DNA from: Aliiroseovarius salicola
Lineage (GTDB): Bacteria > Pseudomonadota > Alphaproteobacteria > Rhodobacterales > Rhodobacteraceae
Length of the DNA stretch: 38,911 nucleotides
Reading direction: 5' to 3'
NCBI RefSeq assembly: GCF_027891095.1
Contig: NZ_JAQIIO010000017.1
Location: 1 to 38,911, forward strand
In this document: positions 32,134-38,911 of the stretch, in pieces
How positions within the stretch are numbered: the first letter of the stretch is position 1
How the letters are laid out: each line of letters opens with the position of its first letter
Translations under genes and position numbers: made by a program
Notes under the pieces: model-generated
Databases searched by the model: none
The model's input: the letters and a program-made list of their open reading frames with translations, nothing else
What the model was told of the DNA's origin: nothing

Positions 32134-33523
32134 CGAGGACCGCCAGCTGGTGGCCGACATGATTGCGCGCGCACGCGCCGCCATGGCAGAAATTGAGGAT
32201 TGGAGCCAGAAAGATCTGGACCGTCTGAGTCAGGCCATTGCTTGGTATGCAGGCAACGAAAAGACCTTTACCCGTCTGGCCGAGCAGGGCGTCGATGAAA
32301 GCGGGATCGGGGATCGTGCGGGTCGCCCCGCCAAGCGGTTCAAGATCCAGATGGTCCTGCGCGATGTGCTGCGCACGCCGTCGACCGGCATTGTCGAGGT
32401 CGACGAGGCGAAAGGGCTGGTGAAATACGCAAAACCTGCGGGCGTGATTGCCTCGCTGATCCCGATGACGAACCCGGCGATGACCCCACCGGTCACGGGT
32501 GTCTCGGCAGCCAATGCACGCAACGCCGTAATCTTCTCGCCGCATCCGCGCACGGCGGGGACCACCTATGAAATGACAGAAGTCATGCGGGCCGCCTGTC
32601 GAGCAGTTGGCGCACCGGAAGATCTGTTCCAAGCCATTCGCAAACCGTCGATACCACTCACGCAGCATCTGATGACAGAATGCGACCTGACCCTGGCCAC
32701 CGGTGGTAAACCGATGGTTCAGGCCGCCTACAGCTCGGGCCGTCCGGCTTATGGGGTGGGTGCTGGCAACTCCTCGATTGTGGTGGATGAAACCGCCGAC
32801 ATCGCAATCGCCGCGCAAAACACCCGCATCTCGAAAACGTCGGACTTCGGCTCGGGCTGTTCGGCGGATGGGAACATCATCATCCAGAAGTCGATCTATG
32901 ACGATATGTTCAAGGCGCTGGAGGCCGAAGGCGGCTATCTGTGCTCATCCGAAGAAAAGGCGATGCTTGAGGCGGCCATGTGGGATGAGAAGGGCAACCG
33001 CACATTCCCGACCATCGCGTGCCGACCGCAGCAAATTGCGGACGTGGCCGGGTTCTCGATCCCTGAGGATCGCAAGTTCCTGATGGTTGAAAACCAAGGC
33101 CAGATCGGGCCAGAGCACAAGTTCTCGAAAGAAAAGCTGACCACGCTGATGGCGCTTTACCACTTCGAAACATTTGACGATGCGCTGGACACCGTTAGCC
33201 AGATCTATGCAGTCGGTGGCAAGGGCCATTCCTGCGGTATCTACAGCCATAATGACGAAAACATTGACCGTCTGGCTCGCCTCGCGCCGGTCAGTCGCAT
33301 GATGGTACGCCAGCCGCAATCCAAGGCCAATGCCGGTGCCTGGACCAACGGCATGCCGATGACCAGCTCGCTCGGCTGCGGCATTTGGGGCGGTAATATC
33401 ACCAATGAAAACGTCACCATGAAACACATGATGAACTACACATGGGTCAGCAGGCCCATCGCCGAAGATCGTCCTTCTGAGGAAGAGCTGTTCGGTGAGT
33501 TCTACGGGCAGGAGGTCGCGTGA
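32114..33523 (+). CDS. CoA-acylating aldehyde dehydrogenase
   Basis: The ATG at 32114, with GAGGA upstream, gives 469 residues. The protein belongs to the acylating aldehyde dehydrogenases (EutE/AdhE N-domain/SauS type). Catalytic C249 lies in GSGCSADGN, and GVIASLIPMTNPAMTP and GVGAGNSS shape the cofactor site. It converts an aldehyde plus CoA and NAD(P) to an acyl-CoA. Relatives are often named sulfoacetaldehyde dehydrogenase, but no other sulfonate gene accompanies it, so the aldehyde is left open. Its stop overlaps the TPP-enzyme start by one base (TGATG), so aldehyde and TPP enzyme are probably consecutive steps. Confidence 0.88.
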   Translation: MGKELTDEDRQLVADMIARARAAMAEIEDWSQKDLDRLSQAIAWYAGNEKTFTRLAEQGVDESGIGDRAGRPAKRFKIQMVLRDVLRTPSTGIVEVDEAKGLVKYAKPAGVIASLIPMTNPAMTPPVTGVSAANARNAVIFSPHPRTAGTTYEMTEVMRAACRAVGAPEDLFQAIRKPSIPLTQHLMTECDLTLATGGKPMVQAAYSSGRPAYGVGAGNSSIVVDETADIAIAAQNTRISKTSDFGSGCSADGNIIIQKSIYDDMFKALEAEGGYLCSSEEKAMLEAAMWDEKGNRTFPTIACRPQQIADVAGFSIPEDRKFLMVENQGQIGPEHKFSKEKLTTLMALYHFETFDDALDTVSQIYAVGGKGHSCGIYSHNDENIDRLARLAPVSRMMVRQPQSKANAGAWTNGMPMTSSLGCGIWGGNITNENVTMKHMMNYTWVSRPIAEDRPSEEELFGEFYGQEVA

Positions 33524-35316
33524 TGGACGGATCGAAAGTAAATGGCAAAACGGTTGCCGAACATATCGTCGACTTTCTTGAACGGCGCGAGGTCGAGCAT
33601 GTCTTTGGCCTTTGCGGCCATACCAACATCGCGGTGCTCGCGGCGCTGGCTGAAAGCCCAATCGATTTTATTACGGTACGCCACGAACAAATCGCCAGCC
33701 ACGCAGCGGACGCATATGCGCGGGTGACTGGCAAGGCCTCGGTGGTGTTGTCACACCTGTCTCCCGGTTTGACAAACTGTGCCACCGGGGTCGCAAATGC
33801 GGCGTTGGATTGTATTCCGATGGTGGTGATCGCCGGGGATATCCCGACGCATTACTACGGCAAGCACCCGCACCAAGAGGTGAACCTGCACGCGGATGCC
33901 GCCCAGTGGGAAATCTATCGCCCCTTCGTGAAACGCGCATGGCGTGTGGATCGCGCCGACCTGATGGCCGAGATCCTGGAAAAGGCATTCCACTTGGCCG
34001 AAAGCGGTCAGCCCGGTCCGGTTCTGGTTAACGTGCCGATGGATATCTTCTCCGAGGTGATCCCGTCGGATACGTTTGACCGGATCCTCGACAACACCCG
34101 TGCGCTGAAAAAGCCATCGATCGATGACGAAACCGCACGTGAGATTGTCGAGAAACTGGCCAAAGCCGAAAACCCTGTTGCCTATGTGGGCGGGGGCATC
34201 CTTCTGGCACAGGCCAGCGAAGAACTGCGTGAGTTTGTCGAGCATATGGGTCTGCCCGTTGCACATTCCCTGATGGGCAAAGGTGCGCTGCGCGATGATC
34301 ATCCGTTGGTGATGGGGATGACCGGGTTCTGGGGCACCGAGCTGGTGAACCAGTCCTGCCTGAACGCAGACTATGTCTTTGCTGTCGGCACGCGCTTTAA
34401 AGAGGCCGATTGCTCCAGCTGGTATCCGGGTTACACGTTCAACATCGGTGGCAAAGAGGATAAGACCAAAGTCATCCATATTGACATCGAACCACAGGAA
34501 ATTGGCCGCAACTATCCCACCGAAATTGGTGTGGTGGCAGATGCCAAAGCCGCCCTGCGTGTGCTGACCCGCGTTGCGAAAGAGATGTATCCTGATGGCT
34601 TCTCTCGTGCCGAGAAGAAGGCCGAGATCGCCGATTTCCGCACCAAATTCAAAGCGTCCAATGTCGAGATGCAAACGTCTCCTGCCTTCCCGATGATGCC
34701 TGAACGCATTCTGGCGGATACCCGCAAGGCGCTGCCGGAAGATGCGATCATCACTACGGATGTGGGTTGGAACAAAAACGGGGTCGGACAGCAGTTTGAC
34801 ATCCTTACACCGGGTTCGATCCTGACACCGGGTGGTTTTGCGACCATGGGCTTTGGCCCTCCCGGTGCGCTGGGCGCCAAACTGGCTGCCCCGGATCGCG
34901 TGGTTTTGTCGCTTGTAGGGGATGGCGGCTTTGGTCAGAACCCCGCGATGCTGGCCACAGCGGTTGAACTCGATTTGGGCATCATCTGGCTGGTGATGAA
35001 CAACAACGCGTTTGGCACCATTGCGGGCCTGCAAAAAGCGCACTACGGGCTGACCTATGGCACGACCTTCCCGGGCACGGCGGCGGCACCCACCAACGGG
35101 CCGGGCTATGCTGAGATCGCACGGGCCTATGGGGCTGAGGGCGTTCACATCTCGTCAGCAGATGAGCTGCTGCCTGCCCTTGAGGCGGCGATTGCCAGCG
35201 GTAAGCCTACGGTTCTGGATGTGCCGATGATCAACAACCCGACGCCCACGACGGGGCATTGGAACATCCTCGATATCTATTCACCCGACAAAGATGTGTC
35301 TCACGTGGCAACCTGA
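33523..35316 (+). CDS. Acetolactate synthase-like TPP enzyme
   Basis: The 597-residue protein has the three-domain layout of the acetolactate synthase/benzoylformate decarboxylase family. The Pyr domain has catalytic E55 in VRHEQIASHAADAYARVTG. The middle domain is at about 195-330. The PP domain has the TPP/Mg motif GDGGFGQNPAMLATAVEL, then NNNAFG. It decarboxylates, ligates or hydrolytically cleaves a 2-oxo acid or diketone. The N-terminal FGLCGHTNIAVL differs from Xsc and IlvB and is not diagnostic. Placed after the acylating dehydrogenase, it probably supplies the aldehyde, or plays the IolD-like ring-opening role. GGAGG precedes the start; a GC-rich hairpin follows the stop. Confidence 0.87.
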   Translation: MDGSKVNGKTVAEHIVDFLERREVEHVFGLCGHTNIAVLAALAESPIDFITVRHEQIASHAADAYARVTGKASVVLSHLSPGLTNCATGVANAALDCIPMVVIAGDIPTHYYGKHPHQEVNLHADAAQWEIYRPFVKRAWRVDRADLMAEILEKAFHLAESGQPGPVLVNVPMDIFSEVIPSDTFDRILDNTRALKKPSIDDETAREIVEKLAKAENPVAYVGGGILLAQASEELREFVEHMGLPVAHSLMGKGALRDDHPLVMGMTGFWGTELVNQSCLNADYVFAVGTRFKEADCSSWYPGYTFNIGGKEDKTKVIHIDIEPQEIGRNYPTEIGVVADAKAALRVLTRVAKEMYPDGFSRAEKKAEIADFRTKFKASNVEMQTSPAFPMMPERILADTRKALPEDAIITTDVGWNKNGVGQQFDILTPGSILTPGGFATMGFGPPGALGAKLAAPDRVVLSLVGDGGFGQNPAMLATAVELDLGIIWLVMNNNAFGTIAGLQKAHYGLTYGTTFPGTAAAPTNGPGYAEIARAYGAEGVHISSADELLPALEAAIASGKPTVLDVPMINNPTPTTGHWNILDIYSPDKDVSHVAT

Positions 35317-35322
35317 TCAACT

Positions 35323-35348
35323 CCGCCGGGGCCTCGCGGTCCCGGCGG
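35323..35348 (+). terminator. Hairpin after the TPP-enzyme gene
   Basis: CCGCCGGG (35323-35330) and CCCGGCGG (35341-35348) form a perfect 8-bp stem with a 10-base loop, 7 bases after the stop codon. No T-tract follows, but place and stability fit transcription termination at the end of the plus-strand cluster. Confidence 0.55.
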
Positions 35349-35353
35349 TATGC

Positions 35354-35570
35354 TCAGCCGCCCAGGGGTGTGGTGACGCGAAGGACCGTCAAGGGACCCG
35401 TCTCAAGTTCAACCGGCGTAAGCCACGCGGGAAACTCTCCTCGAGCAAGCTGGGAACCAAAACTGGTGGGGGGACCATAGAGCGTTCCCGTGCACAGCAG
35501 CACATGTTCCACGCCATGTTCGGCCACGCGGGTTTTTATCTCCAGTTCGTACCTGCCGCTATCCCGTGAC
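35354..35570 (-). pseudogene. Possible C-terminal gene fragment
   Basis: On the minus strand a frame ending in TGA at 35354 reads ...ELEIKTRVAEHGVEHVLLCT, then GTLYGPPTSFGSQLARGEF and PAWLTPVELETGPLTVLRV. It looks like real protein sequence. There is no start codon in this frame after the FabD-like stop or in the overlapping end of that gene. It is probably the tail of a truncated gene. The family is not recognised. Confidence 0.4.
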
Positions 35571-36617
35571 CATCGCTCGCTGGTCCGCCTGTCCCATCGA
35601 CAAAATGACCGGCTTTGACCGCTGGCGGGTTTTGAATGTCTCTTTGTTGTCCATCGCGCGCCAGTTTGCTCGGATCAGGCTTTGAACCACCCCACCGCCA
35701 AGGGTTGTGCCGGGACCAAGGACGATAAAGACATCCGGCATGAATTCCCGTGCCGCCACGCCAATTGCCCCCGTGAAATCATATGGTTCCACCACCTGAT
35801 GACCCAACGTGTAGGACCGGAGCTCTGTCAGGTCTGAGGCTTTCGGATGCCAGATCGCACCGCGCCCGTCGATCAGCGGCAAGTCAGGGTTGGAAAACAG
35901 CTCGGCCCCCAGCCGCGCACGGCCCTCCGCCGCTACCGGGGCCTGCAATGCGGTGTGAAACCCGGCATGTCCGGGCAAGCGCAGCGGAAAGCGCGATTGC
36001 ACCACCGGCATCTCCCGCTCAAACGCCGAAAGACCGGCTTCATTGCCCGCCAGAACCAGCATCCCTCCCAGATCAATCGACAGGGTCAGCACATGGTCTG
36101 CCCGTGCGTTGATCTCAGCCAGTTTGGCCTCGATCCGCGCGCGTTCACCAGGCATTTCAACCCAGTTCTCATCCATGAACGGGTAGATCAGCTGCCCGCC
36201 GATCATATGTTCGTGCATGAGAGTGCCCATCGTATTGACCACCTCAAGCCCGCCGATCGTGTCGAGCACCCCCGCGCAGGCCAGCGCAATATACCAGCCC
36301 ATCGAATTGCCGGTCACACCCAGAATATCGAACCGCTCCCGGTCAATGGACATGAAATCCGCCAGCGCGCAAGCATGGATCAAGCCACTGGCATTGTCAC
36401 CTCTCGTGTGGCGCGGCCCGGAAAACCGCTCGGCCCCGTCCAGAGCCGACAAAGGTTCCTGCCCCTGGCTGACGCGATAGGCGTCAAAACCCGCCATCAG
36501 ATCGGATTTGTCCTCGTGGTGGTGCGCGAAATAGCCCAGCTCGTCCCGGTTATAGGTGCCGCGACCGGGGGCCACGACAATGGCGGTTTGTTTGCCTGCT
36601 GTCTTTTGCTGCGTCAT
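35559..36617 (-). CDS. FabD-like acyltransferase
   Basis: The 352-residue protein resembles malonyl-CoA:ACP transacylases. S105 in VTGNSMGWYIA is the nucleophile and the His in LPGHAGFHTALQ is its partner; the C-terminal GPGTTLGGG is also family-like. The usual GHSLG elbow reads GNSMG. It is longer than FabD (about 310) and has an altered N-terminus (VAPGRGTYNRDELGYF). It overlaps the E1 gene by ATGA and is transcribed after it. A link between an acyltransferase and a 2-oxoacid dehydrogenase E1 suggests transfer of the acyl product to or from an acyl carrier or CoA rather than fatty acid synthesis. No acyl carrier protein gene is visible here. Confidence 0.8.
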   Translation of the reverse strand: MTQQKTAGKQTAIVVAPGRGTYNRDELGYFAHHHEDKSDLMAGFDAYRVSQGQEPLSALDGAERFSGPRHTRGDNASGLIHACALADFMSIDRERFDILGVTGNSMGWYIALACAGVLDTIGGLEVVNTMGTLMHEHMIGGQLIYPFMDENWVEMPGERARIEAKLAEINARADHVLTLSIDLGGMLVLAGNEAGLSAFEREMPVVQSRFPLRLPGHAGFHTALQAPVAAEGRARLGAELFSNPDLPLIDGRGAIWHPKASDLTELRSYTLGHQVVEPYDFTGAIGVAAREFMPDVFIVLGPGTTLGGGVVQSLIRANWRAMDNKETFKTRQRSKPVILSMGQADQRAMVTG

Positions 36618-38797
36618 TTGGCGTTCCACAATTTGCGAGCCGCCTCCGCGATGCTCTCGCGTGAGGGCATGGTGGCCGCATAGGCCGGGCCGGTGGCAAT
36701 GAAACTGTCCTCAGCCGCGATGCGGGCATGGGGCAGATCGGTTTGTTCATGCAAAAGCGCCATCAGCGCTTCGGACTGGCTGCCTGTGGTGCGACATTCA
36801 TCGACGATCAGGCATTTCGTTGCCCCTCCAAGGGCTTCAATGATGCCCTCTGCGGGCAGAGGGGCCAGCCAGCGGATATCGATGATCCGCGTTTCGATTC
36901 CCTCCGCTGCCAGATCGGCCGCCGCTTGCGTTGAGAGGTATCGCCCATTGCCATAGGTCAGGATCGCCAGCGGCCCGTCCCCATGCACGCCAACCTCTCC
37001 CAGCCCGATCCGTCGGTCGGGCGCCGGGTAAGTCGCCATCCAGCCGCCATCCTTTGCCTCCATCAAATCACGCATCGGGTAAAGGGCGATCGGCTCGACC
37101 ATCACCACCACACGGTTTTCCTCACGCGCGAGGCGCACACATTCCCGCATCATCATCGCCGCCTCATCGCCACGCGACGGGCAGGCAATCACAACCCCCG
37201 GAATGTCACGCAGGACCGCCAGCGAGTTGTCATTGTGGAAATGCCCACCAAAGCCCTTCTGATAGCCCAGTCCAGCAATCCGCATCACCATCGGGTTGGT
37301 GAACTGCCCGTTCGAGAAGAAGGGCAGGGTGGCCGCCTCACCACGCAACTGGTCTTCGGCATTGTGCAGGTAGGCGAGGAACTGGATTTCCGGCATCGGG
37401 ATGAACCCGTTATGCCCCATGCCAATCGCCAGCCCGAGGATCGATTGTTCATCCAAGAGCGTGTCGATCATCCGATCCGGGCCAAAGCGATCCATGAGCT
37501 TCTGCGTGACGCCATAAACGCCGCCTTTGCGCCCCACATCCTCGCCCATCATGACAATCTCGCCATGTTCCAGCATCAGGTCGGTCAGCGCCCAGTTGAG
37601 CAGTTTGTTCATCGGCTGCGGCGTGTTTAATGCCTTGAAGTCGCCCCCAAAAGCACCCGCCCGATCTTCTTCGCTCGGCCCATTTGAGGGCGCGCAAACC
37701 CGTGCTGGCGGGATCAGCGAAGCCATCACCTCGTCTACCGTCTTTAGCCGGGGCCGGGTGATCACCTCTTCCGCCACACGGGCGCATTGATCCTCGCTCT
37801 CCTGATAGATCGCAAGAACCTCATCGGCCGTCAGCACCCCTTTTTGGGTCAAAAGCCGCGCCGAGTGCAAAAGCGGATCATTCGCTTCCCACCCCTCAAA
37901 AATCTCTTTCTTCAGGTAGGCTTGCTGCAAATCCGACCCCGCGTGGCCATAAAGCCGCACCAGCGACAGATGCAGGAATGCGGGCTTTTTGCGTGTCCGC
38001 ACATAGTCCGCCGCCTCTTGCGCCACGCGGTAGGTGTCAAAGATGTCCAACCCATCCGCATTAAAATACTTCAGCCCCGGCTTACCCGAATAATTCGCGC
38101 CTACCCATCCTCGCGGTGTACGCGTCGAAATGCCGATCCCATTGTCTTCACAGACAAACAAAAGCGGCAGGGGAACCGACTGATATGAGGTCCAGCAGGC
38201 CGTGTTGATCGCTCCCTGCGCGGTGGAATGGTTTGAGGACGCATCGCCAAACGAACACATGACAATGGCATCATCGGCCAACACCTTATGCTCACACTCA
38301 TGCCGTTTCCCAAGCCCGATCGAATAGGCAGTCCCCACCGCCTTGGGCAGGTGGCTGGCAATGGTTGAGGTCTGCGGCGGAATGTTCAACGCTTTTGATC
38401 CCAGCACCTTGTGCCGCCCACCCGAACAGGGGTCTTCGGTTGAGGTGGCAAAACTCAAAAGCATATCCCAGGCAGGTGTCGTGCCCGGCACCTGCGCCGA
38501 ACGCATGGTTTGAAACGCCCCGTCCCGGTAATGCAGGAAGGCCATGTCATCAGGGCGCAGAGCCGCAGCAACTGCCGCCATGCCCTCATGTCCGGAGGAC
38601 CCGATGGTGTAATACCCCTCACCCGCCGCCTGCATCTTGCGCGAGCGCCGGTCGAGGTTGCGTGACAGCACCTGTGCGCGGAAGATCTCAACCGCCTGCG
38701 TGTCCGAAAGCGGTCCTGCCGCGGATTTTCCGGACGGGAAATCTCCGCTTGCCAATGCGTTCCGAAACGCCTGATCCACAATATCTGCGCGGTCCAT
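36614..38797 (-). CDS. Fused E1 alpha-beta 2-oxoacid dehydrogenase (TPP)
   Basis: The ATG at 38797, preceded by AGAGGAAGAG, gives 727 residues in which E1 alpha and E1 beta are one chain. The alpha half (about 1-370) has the TPP/Mg motif FGDASSNHSTAQGAINTA and CEDNGIG; the beta half (about 400-727) has MMGEDVGRKGGVYGVT, LDEQSILGLAIGM and the C-terminal transketolase domain (LAILTYGNGRYL, WLAPLPAE). It should decarboxylate a 2-oxo acid and pass the acyl group to a lipoyl E2. No E2 or E3 gene is in the window; they may lie beyond the right edge. The fused form and the coupled FabD-like gene set it apart from housekeeping E1. Confidence 0.87.
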   Translation of the reverse strand: MDRADIVDQAFRNALASGDFPSGKSAAGPLSDTQAVEIFRAQVLSRNLDRRSRKMQAAGEGYYTIGSSGHEGMAAVAAALRPDDMAFLHYRDGAFQTMRSAQVPGTTPAWDMLLSFATSTEDPCSGGRHKVLGSKALNIPPQTSTIASHLPKAVGTAYSIGLGKRHECEHKVLADDAIVMCSFGDASSNHSTAQGAINTACWTSYQSVPLPLLFVCEDNGIGISTRTPRGWVGANYSGKPGLKYFNADGLDIFDTYRVAQEAADYVRTRKKPAFLHLSLVRLYGHAGSDLQQAYLKKEIFEGWEANDPLLHSARLLTQKGVLTADEVLAIYQESEDQCARVAEEVITRPRLKTVDEVMASLIPPARVCAPSNGPSEEDRAGAFGGDFKALNTPQPMNKLLNWALTDLMLEHGEIVMMGEDVGRKGGVYGVTQKLMDRFGPDRMIDTLLDEQSILGLAIGMGHNGFIPMPEIQFLAYLHNAEDQLRGEAATLPFFSNGQFTNPMVMRIAGLGYQKGFGGHFHNDNSLAVLRDIPGVVIACPSRGDEAAMMMRECVRLAREENRVVVMVEPIALYPMRDLMEAKDGGWMATYPAPDRRIGLGEVGVHGDGPLAILTYGNGRYLSTQAAADLAAEGIETRIIDIRWLAPLPAEGIIEALGGATKCLIVDECRTTGSQSEALMALLHEQTDLPHARIAAEDSFIATGPAYAATMPSRESIAEAARKLWNAK

Positions 38798-38911
38798 CTC
38801 TTCCTCTTGCCATAAATATCCTCGGGGGGTGCGGGGGGCAGACAGCCCCCCCCGTGATCTCAATAAAACGCCTGCAGGCCTGTCTGTGCGCGGCCGAGGA
38901 TCAGGGCGTGT
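38798..38911 (-). promoter_or_regulatory. Right-edge intergenic region with GC hairpin
   Basis: GGGGGGC (38833-38839) and GCCCCCC (38845-38851) form a strong hairpin with a 5-base loop. On the minus strand it is followed by CCTCGAGGATATTT-like sequence (here CCGAGGATATTTATGG) just before the E1 ribosome site. A hairpin followed by GGATATTT is common at Rhodobacteraceae intergenic junctions. The hairpin probably ends a gene beyond the window. Confidence 0.45.

Noticed and set aside
32114-35316. Sulfoacetaldehyde (sulfonate) degradation for the acylating dehydrogenase and TPP enzyme
   Set aside because: The dehydrogenase resembles SauS-type enzymes, but the TPP enzyme lacks the Xsc N-terminal signature and no sulfonate transporter, sulfite exporter or phosphotransacetylase is present. 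Context fits polyol acid breakdown better.
1-38911. CRISPR array, tRNA or rRNA genes, prophage or integrase genes
   Set aside because: No regularly spaced repeats, tRNA-like cloverleaf with TTCRA loop, rRNA sequence or phage/integrase domains were seen on either strand.

Overview
The window looks like chromosomal DNA of a marine alphaproteobacterium of the order Rhodobacterales (roseobacter group). The basis is the gene content: a DUF1127 protein, a DctPQM TRAP transporter, GntR/FCD regulators, a quinate/shikimate-type catabolic cluster, an intact periplasmic sulfite dehydrogenase pair, and many ATGA-coupled genes. No rRNA, tRNA, CRISPR array, phage genes or intact transposase were seen. By eye, the right half (from about 20.4 kb) is more GC-rich and more tightly packed than the left half.

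Left end (1-4.4 kb): an ECF sigma factor and its membrane anti-sigma factor (+) converge with a Tat-exported molybdopterin sulfite dehydrogenase and its dihaem cytochrome c (-). Two related palindromic repeats bracket this block. Behind it, at 3986-4342, are remnants of two dead genes: a D-2-hydroxyacid dehydrogenase (-) and a GntR/FCD regulator (+).

Middle (4.4-14.2 kb): a signalling and sulfur-amino-acid cassette. An OmpR-type response regulator and a soluble triple-PAS hybrid histidine kinase (-) diverge from a cysteine synthase fused to a monothiol glutaredoxin. That gene is translationally coupled to a group II PLP decarboxylase. Two small basic ORFs follow, then a truncated globin overlapping a PAS/class III nucleotide cyclase gene, then a second soluble histidine kinase that is a paralogue of the first. 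Both intergenic regions in front of the effector genes carry tandem GAAACA-type repeats with 9-bp spacing, which may be the regulator's sites. I consider this cassette, together with the catabolic cluster, the best candidate for an undescribed system.

14.2-18.6 kb: a minus-strand run of DUF1127 protein, alpha/beta hydrolase, OsmC-like protein, FMO-like flavoprotein and FAD-dependent oxidoreductase, suggesting oxidation or detoxification of an unknown small molecule. From 18.6 to 19.4 kb there is mostly non-coding or decayed sequence with one doubtful ORF.

Right half (19.6-38.9 kb): a catabolic island. A GntR/FCD regulator (-) diverges from a Gfo/Idh oxidoreductase. This is followed by a TRAP transporter, a QuiC-type 3-dehydroshikimate dehydratase with a C-terminal HPPD-like half, a shikimate/quinate dehydrogenase, a citryl-CoA-lyase-like protein, a second Gfo/Idh enzyme, an unknown cupin-like protein, a third Gfo/Idh enzyme, a TIM-barrel isomerase, a CoA-acylating aldehyde dehydrogenase and an acetolactate-synthase-like TPP enzyme. 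A palindrome, AATATCAGATATT, sits upstream of gfo1 and of the isomerase gene, with a one-mismatch copy upstream of dctP, so the island is probably one regulon with three transcription units. A convergent minus-strand pair, a fused E1 alpha-beta 2-oxoacid dehydrogenase and a FabD-like acyltransferase, ends the window. The genes read as uptake and stepwise oxidation, dehydration and thiolytic breakdown of a quinate- or cyclitol-like polyol acid; the exact substrate cannot be read from the sequence.
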